A model generated the notes under the pieces. It was not told where the DNA came from. It saw only the letters and a list, made by a program, of their open reading frames with translations, and did no database searches. This document shows positions 60,291-64,000 of a stretch of DNA of 64,000 nucleotides, piece after piece; position 1 is the stretch's first letter, and every line of letters begins with the position of its first letter. The translations under genes and the position numbers were made by a program. Location of the stretch: NCBI GenBank assembly GCA_965221555.1, contig OZ244895.1, forward strand, positions 2,418,001 through 2,482,000. Direction: 5' to 3'. The stretch is from JAJEAD01 sp965221555. GTDB lineage: Bacteria > Pseudomonadota > Gammaproteobacteria > HK1.

Positions 60291-60875
60291 ATGGAAATCG
60301 TCCTCGCTTCGTCTTCTCCCTATCGCCGGGAGCTGCTTTCGCGCCTCGGGATACCCTTTGATGTCATATCGCCCGATATCGACGAGAGTCCGAGGAAAAA
60401 CGAGTCTCCCCGGACGCTGGTCGCACGTCTTGCCTGTCTCAAGGCCCGAGCGATAGCTCCCCTTCGTCCTCGCGCCTTGATCGTCGGCTCGGATCAAGTG
60501 GCGGTGCTCGATGACCAGGTCATGGGCAAGCCCGGGAGCCATGAGGCCAACGTCCTCCAGCTCCGGCTTGCCAGCGGCCGGCGGGTACGCTTTCTGACCG
60601 GAGTCGCACTGCTGAACGCCGCGAGCGCCGAGATGCAATGCGAGGTAGTGGAGTACGGCGTGCACTTCCGATCCCTGGACGAAGCGCAAGTGGAAGCCTA
60701 CGTACGCGCGGAGAAGCCATACGACTGCGCCGGGGGCTTCCGAGCCGAAGGTCTGGGCGCGGCGCTGTTTCAGCGCATGGAGGGGGAGGATCCCACGGCT
60801 CTCATCGGGTTGCCGTTGATTGCGCTGGTGTCAATGCTGAAGCGCGAGGGGGTCGATGTTCTACTGCAGGCTTAG
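60291..60875 (+). CDS. maf: Maf-family nucleoside triphosphate pyrophosphatase (YceF type)
   Basis: 194 residues. Maf proteins hydrolyse non-canonical or modified nucleoside triphosphates. MEIVLASSSPYRRELLSRLGIPFDVISPDIDES, ALIVGSDQVAVL (metal Asp) and YDCAGGFRAEGLGAALF are family marks; the position next to yceD-rpmF suggests the 7-methyl-GTPase YceF branch. Its last 15 nt overlap the end of the convergent sppA gene. Confidence 0.94.
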   Translation: MEIVLASSSPYRRELLSRLGIPFDVISPDIDESPRKNESPRTLVARLACLKARAIAPLRPRALIVGSDQVAVLDDQVMGKPGSHEANVLQLRLASGRRVRFLTGVALLNAASAEMQCEVVEYGVHFRSLDEAQVEAYVRAEKPYDCAGGFRAEGLGAALFQRMEGEDPTALIGLPLIALVSMLKREGVDVLLQA

Positions 60876-61853
60876 CGCAGCCGATCCGGGCGCCATGCCC
60901 AGCACCCGGGCCAGACCCACGCCAAGGTGCTCCGCAAGCGCCTCCAGATGCGAGGGACGGGGCGTGAAATCGACGATTTCCTCCGCTCCGATGATCTCTC
61001 TCGCAACATGGCCGCTGCTGCCGAATCCATCCACGAGGCCGAGATCGACGGCCTGTGCGCCCGTCCAGATGAGACCGCTGAAAATGTCCTCGTTGTCGGC
61101 AAGTCGGTCGCCACGGCCGCGCTTCACGACCTCGATGAAGTGCCCGTGCACTTCTTCGAGCAGGGTGCGCAGATGCGCCAGCTCTTCCTCCCGTACGGGC
61201 AGGAAGGGGTCCAGCAAGCCCTTGTGCTCTCCCGCGGTGATCAGGCGCCTTTCCACCCCGAGCTTGTCCATTGCGTCGACGAAGCCGAATCCATTCATCC
61301 TTACCCCGATGGAGCCGATCACACTGGCGCGGCTCGCGTAGATCCTGTCCGCGGCGGCGGCGATGTAGTAGCCGCCGGAGGCCGCGATATCGACGATTAC
61401 CGCATAAAGCGGAGTGTTCGGATGCAGATCGCGCAACCGCACGATCTCGTCGTAGATGTATCCGGCTTGCACCGGACTGCCGCCTGGACTGTTGACGCGC
61501 AAGATCACCCCCGCGGTGGCGGGATCCTCGAAAGCGTTGCGCAGAGCCGCAACGATCCGATCCGCACTCTCTCCTTCGCCTTCACTGAGGATGCCGCGCA
61601 CGTCGACGAGCGCGCTGTGGGTGCCGCCCGGGCTGGTGGCGGACCATTCGGGAGCCATCCACAACGCGACGCCAACCACGAGAAACGCGAGCAGGGTGAA
61701 CCTGAAGAACCACTTCCAGCGACGCGCGCGCCGCCGCTCTACCAGCGCCTCGAACGCGAGACGCTCGATGATGTCACGTTCCCAGCGCGGCGTTTCCCGA
61801 AGAGGAAGCGACTCCGCGGGGTTCGCGGGGGATGCGGACGCCTCGTCAGGCAT
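60861..61853 (-). CDS. sppA: S49-family signal peptide peptidase (SppA type)
   Basis: 330 residues, the short form. One membrane span (FRFTLLAFLVVGVALWMAP, about residues 50-68) after a basic N-terminus. The catalytic dyad is Ser159 (IAASGGYYIAAAA) and Lys211 (TAGEHKGLLDPF), 52 residues apart as in the short Bacillus enzyme. VNSPGGSPVQAGYIYDEI is conserved. It degrades cleaved signal peptides in the membrane. Starts inside the last 8 nt of rluC, so the two are coupled. Confidence 0.93.
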   Translation of the reverse strand: MPDEASASPANPAESLPLRETPRWERDIIERLAFEALVERRRARRWKWFFRFTLLAFLVVGVALWMAPEWSATSPGGTHSALVDVRGILSEGEGESADRIVAALRNAFEDPATAGVILRVNSPGGSPVQAGYIYDEIVRLRDLHPNTPLYAVIVDIAASGGYYIAAAADRIYASRASVIGSIGVRMNGFGFVDAMDKLGVERRLITAGEHKGLLDPFLPVREEELAHLRTLLEEVHGHFIEVVKRGRGDRLADNEDIFSGLIWTGAQAVDLGLVDGFGSSGHVAREIIGAEEIVDFTPRPSHLEALAEHLGVGLARVLGMAPGSAALSLQ

Positions 61854-62826
61854 GCGCAACGAAGCGCGCGGGCATCGACAGCCCGAGAACATCGAGCACA
61901 CGCTGTAACGCCGGCTCGAGTGGGGCCTTGAGTTCGAGGCTCCGCCCGCCGGCGCTGTCGCGAATGCGCAGTGCATGCGCGTGCAGAAACATTCGCCGCA
62001 GGCCGGCGCCCTCGAGGCGCCGGTTGAAGTCCGCATCGCCGTAGCGTGGGTCTCCCGCTACCGGATGGCCGGCACTGGCCGCATGCACGCGAATCTGGTG
62101 GGTGCGCCCGGTGCGCGGTCGCGCCTCCAGCAGCGAACAGTCACGACTTCGGCGCACGGGGACAAAGTCCGTCGCGGACGCCTGGCCCTCCGGTGACACC
62201 TCTACCCTTCTCTCTCCGGATTTCAGGACACCCTTTGCCAGAGGCTGGTCGATGCGCCGGGAGCGACCGAAATGCCCCATCACCAGCACCCAGTAGCGCT
62301 TGTCCACGCGGCCCTCCCGGAAAGCGCGATGGAGTGCGGTCAGCGTGCTCCGCCGTTTGGCGATCAACAACAATCCGGAGGTCTCGCGGTCGAGACGGTG
62401 CACCAGGTCGAGGAAGCGCAGTTCCGGGCGCAGATAACGAAGCCCCTCGATGACGCCGAGACGCAGCCCGCTGCCACCGTGGACGGCGATGCCGGCCGGT
62501 TTGTCCAGAGCCACCAGGTCCGCATCCTCATACACGATGGAGCGTTGCAGCGCTTGCAGTATGCGTGGATTGGGAGCGCGTTCGGGACCCTCGGCCGCGG
62601 TGCGCAGCGGCGGGATGCGCACGGTGTCTCCCGTGCGGAGCCGATAGTGCTGCCGAATGCGGGCGCGATTTACGCGTACTTCGCCACGACGCAGTATTCG
62701 ATAGATGTGGGACGTGGGTACGCCCTTCAATGCGCTGCGAAGGAAATTGTCGATGCGCTGTCCCGCGCCGTCGGGCTCGATGCGGATCTCGTGCGCCGGG
62801 TTCGGGGGCTGGTGCTGAAGGTCCAT
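61846..62826 (-). CDS. rluC: 23S rRNA pseudouridine synthase RluC
   Basis: 326 residues from the ATG at 62826. RluC makes pseudouridines 955, 2504 and 2580 in E. coli 23S rRNA. N-terminal S4 domain (QRIDNFLRSALKGVPTSHIYRILRRGEVRVNRAR), catalytic Asp146 in LVHRLDRETSGLLLIAK, and RTHQIRVHAASAGHPVAGDPRYG. Divergent from rne, as in E. coli. Confidence 0.95.
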   Translation of the reverse strand: MDLQHQPPNPAHEIRIEPDGAGQRIDNFLRSALKGVPTSHIYRILRRGEVRVNRARIRQHYRLRTGDTVRIPPLRTAAEGPERAPNPRILQALQRSIVYEDADLVALDKPAGIAVHGGSGLRLGVIEGLRYLRPELRFLDLVHRLDRETSGLLLIAKRRSTLTALHRAFREGRVDKRYWVLVMGHFGRSRRIDQPLAKGVLKSGERRVEVSPEGQASATDFVPVRRSRDCSLLEARPRTGRTHQIRVHAASAGHPVAGDPRYGDADFNRRLEGAGLRRMFLHAHALRIRDSAGGRSLELKAPLEPALQRVLDVLGLSMPARFVAHA

Positions 62827-63600
62827 GATGGCCCGGGGAATGATAGCACCCGGGTCACGAGGCCGGCCGTTTGAGCGACATGCCTCGCTCCGACGCCCAG
62901 GCGACCAGCCCCTGCGCGGTCCGGACACATCATGTGCGGCCACGCCCCGCTTGCGGCGCCAACCGGAAACCGCCGACTTGTGGCCTGGAGCGCTCCCGTG
63001 CCGTCACACCGGACGGGTCATTGGCCCCCGCCCCGCGCGGTTTGCCGTCGATCGCTTCTCCGGCTAGAATCCGTCGGTCCGGCATGTGCGGCGCTTCCCC
63101 TTGGGTGGGGCGTCTGACGCGCAGGGCCGGACCAATCAAAGTCGCAACGACGCGTAAGCGCAAAGCGCGGCCCGAAGGGCAAGTGCACCAGATTGGGTCC
63201 GAGGGCACCGATCGGAGCACAACCGCTTCCAGGATTTCAAAGTACCGATACGAGGCTGGCTCAGGCAGATTCGCTTGAAGTGGACGGATTGCCACTGGAA
63301 CGGCGACCTCGCTTCGACCACGCACGCGTGGGAAGAGCGGATTCGAAGTCGAGCCCGGTCGGAGCCGGTGCCCCATGACGGCGCCAACGTGCGGAACCCG
63401 GCTCGAAGTGCCGTGCGCACCGCAACACTCTTTCCTGCTCGACGCGCCTCGTTTCGAAGATGTTCGAACCGGGGGTGCCGACCGCATTGCGCTCCTCGTT
63501 GCTCCTGCGGTACCCGACGTCCTCTTTGGAGGTGCGCGTGCGGGTACCCGAACACTCGGTTTCGCCCTCCGGGGCGGGGCCGGCGCCAAGCGAGGACATC
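62827..63600 (+). promoter_or_regulatory. rluC/rne divergent region, probable long rne leader
   Basis: 774 nt with no credible gene. In E. coli rne has a ~360-nt structured leader through which RNase E controls its own mRNA; a comparable leader is expected here (inference). Possible structural pieces include GGTCCGGCATGTGCGGCGC near 63075 and GC-rich inverted blocks at 63330-63570. No promoter boxes can be fixed with confidence. The rne ribosome site is weak (CGAGGACATC before ATG). Confidence 0.5.
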
Positions 63601-64000
63601 ATGAAACGGATGTTGATAAACGCCACCCAGCCCGAAGAGCTGCGGGTGGCGACGGTAGATGGACAACGCCTGCTTGATCTCGATATCGAGGTAGCGTCCC
63701 ACAGCCAGAAAAAGGCGAGTATCTACAAAGGAAGAGTCACCCGCATAGAACCCAGCCTCGAAGCCGCCTTCGTCGACTACGGCGCGGAACGCCAGGGTTT
63801 CCTGCCGCTCAAGGAGGTGGCGCGCGAGCACTCTCGCCCGGACGAAGAAGACGCGGCGGGCAAGAAGCGCAGCGTCCAGAACACCCTCGAAGTCGGCCAG
63901 GAGTTCCTGGTTCAGGTCGACAAGGAAGAGCGTGGCACCAAGGGGGCGGCGCTGACCACCTTCCCGAGTCTCGCCGGACGCTACCTTGTCCTCATGCCGA
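63601..64000 (+). CDS. rne: Ribonuclease E (5' part; runs off the window)
   Basis: First 133 codons only. MKRMLINATQPEELRVATVDGQRLLDLDIE is the RNase E/G N-terminus, followed by the S1 domain: KASIYKGRVTRIEPSLEAAFVDYGAERQGFLPLKEVARE, then QEFLVQVDKEERGTKGAALTTFPSLAGRYLVLMP leading into the 5' sensor region. RNase E starts decay of most mRNAs and matures rRNA and tRNA. Synteny with rluC favours RNase E over RNase G. Confidence 0.95.
   Translation, partial: MKRMLINATQPEELRVATVDGQRLLDLDIEVASHSQKKASIYKGRVTRIEPSLEAAFVDYGAERQGFLPLKEVAREHSRPDEEDAAGKKRSVQNTLEVGQEFLVQVDKEERGTKGAALTTFPSLAGRYLVLMP

Noticed and set aside
62871..63278. 135-residue ORF in the rluC-rne gap
   Set aside because: No recognisable family, low-complexity Arg/Pro/Ser composition, and no conserved context.

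Overview
The window is high-GC bacterial chromosome. Conserved gene order points to a gammaproteobacterium. Three blocks match orders known from E. coli and Pseudomonas: comEC-exbB-exbD-lpxK-kdsB; infA-aat-trxB divergent from ftsK-lolA-rarA-serS; and rne divergent from rluC, with sppA, maf, yceD-rpmF-plsX-fabH-fabD-fabG-acpP-fabF-mltG-tmk-holB. The order uvrY-uvrC-pgsA-tRNA-Gly-tRNA-Cys-tRNA-Leu(UAA) is also the E. coli order. No species can be named from the sequence alone.

Layout. 1-14.35 kb: three tandem paralogous surface-protein genes. Each has a signal peptide (the first is cut by the window edge), repeated ~105-residue acidic beta-sandwich domains and a near-identical C-terminal outer-membrane barrel. 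Genes 2 and 3 are each preceded by a dead 3' fragment of lolD, so the array appears to have grown between lolD and comEC by duplicating a unit that began inside lolD. 14.6-21.8 kb: DNA uptake (comEC), an alpha/beta hydrolase, ExbBD, and lipid A/KDO synthesis (lpxK, kdsB). 22-32.2 kb: translation initiation and N-end rule genes, thioredoxin reductase, then ftsK-lolA-rarA-serS. 32.2-39 kb: small membrane proteins, tRNA-Ser, a TRAP transporter operon carrying an extra TauA-like binding protein and a universal stress protein, and a degenerate nuclease. 39.6-43.7 kb: a response regulator lacking its phosphorylation Asp, uvrC, pgsA and three tRNAs. The third, tRNA-Leu(UAA), is split by a 246-nt group I intron. 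44-48.3 kb: ATP sulfurylase, a MIP channel, panB and a 2-hydroxyacid dehydrogenase. 48.5-62.8 kb: a FixLJ-like pair read with holB and tmk, then the fatty acid synthesis cluster, maf, sppA and rluC. The window ends in the first 133 codons of rne.

A ~180-bp non-coding element recurs six times. It has inverted terminal repeats (CCCGNA..TTTCACCGATTT) and, at the best copies, 4-bp target duplications (TTAA, CCAG, CTAG/CTAC). It looks like a MITE. One copy sits in a lolD remnant whose sister remnant is an empty site.

The main candidates for something not widely described are the intron-bearing proteobacterial tRNA-Leu, the MITE family, the lolD-seamed tandem array, the pseudo-receiver UvrY homologue and the TRAP operon with two unrelated binding proteins.
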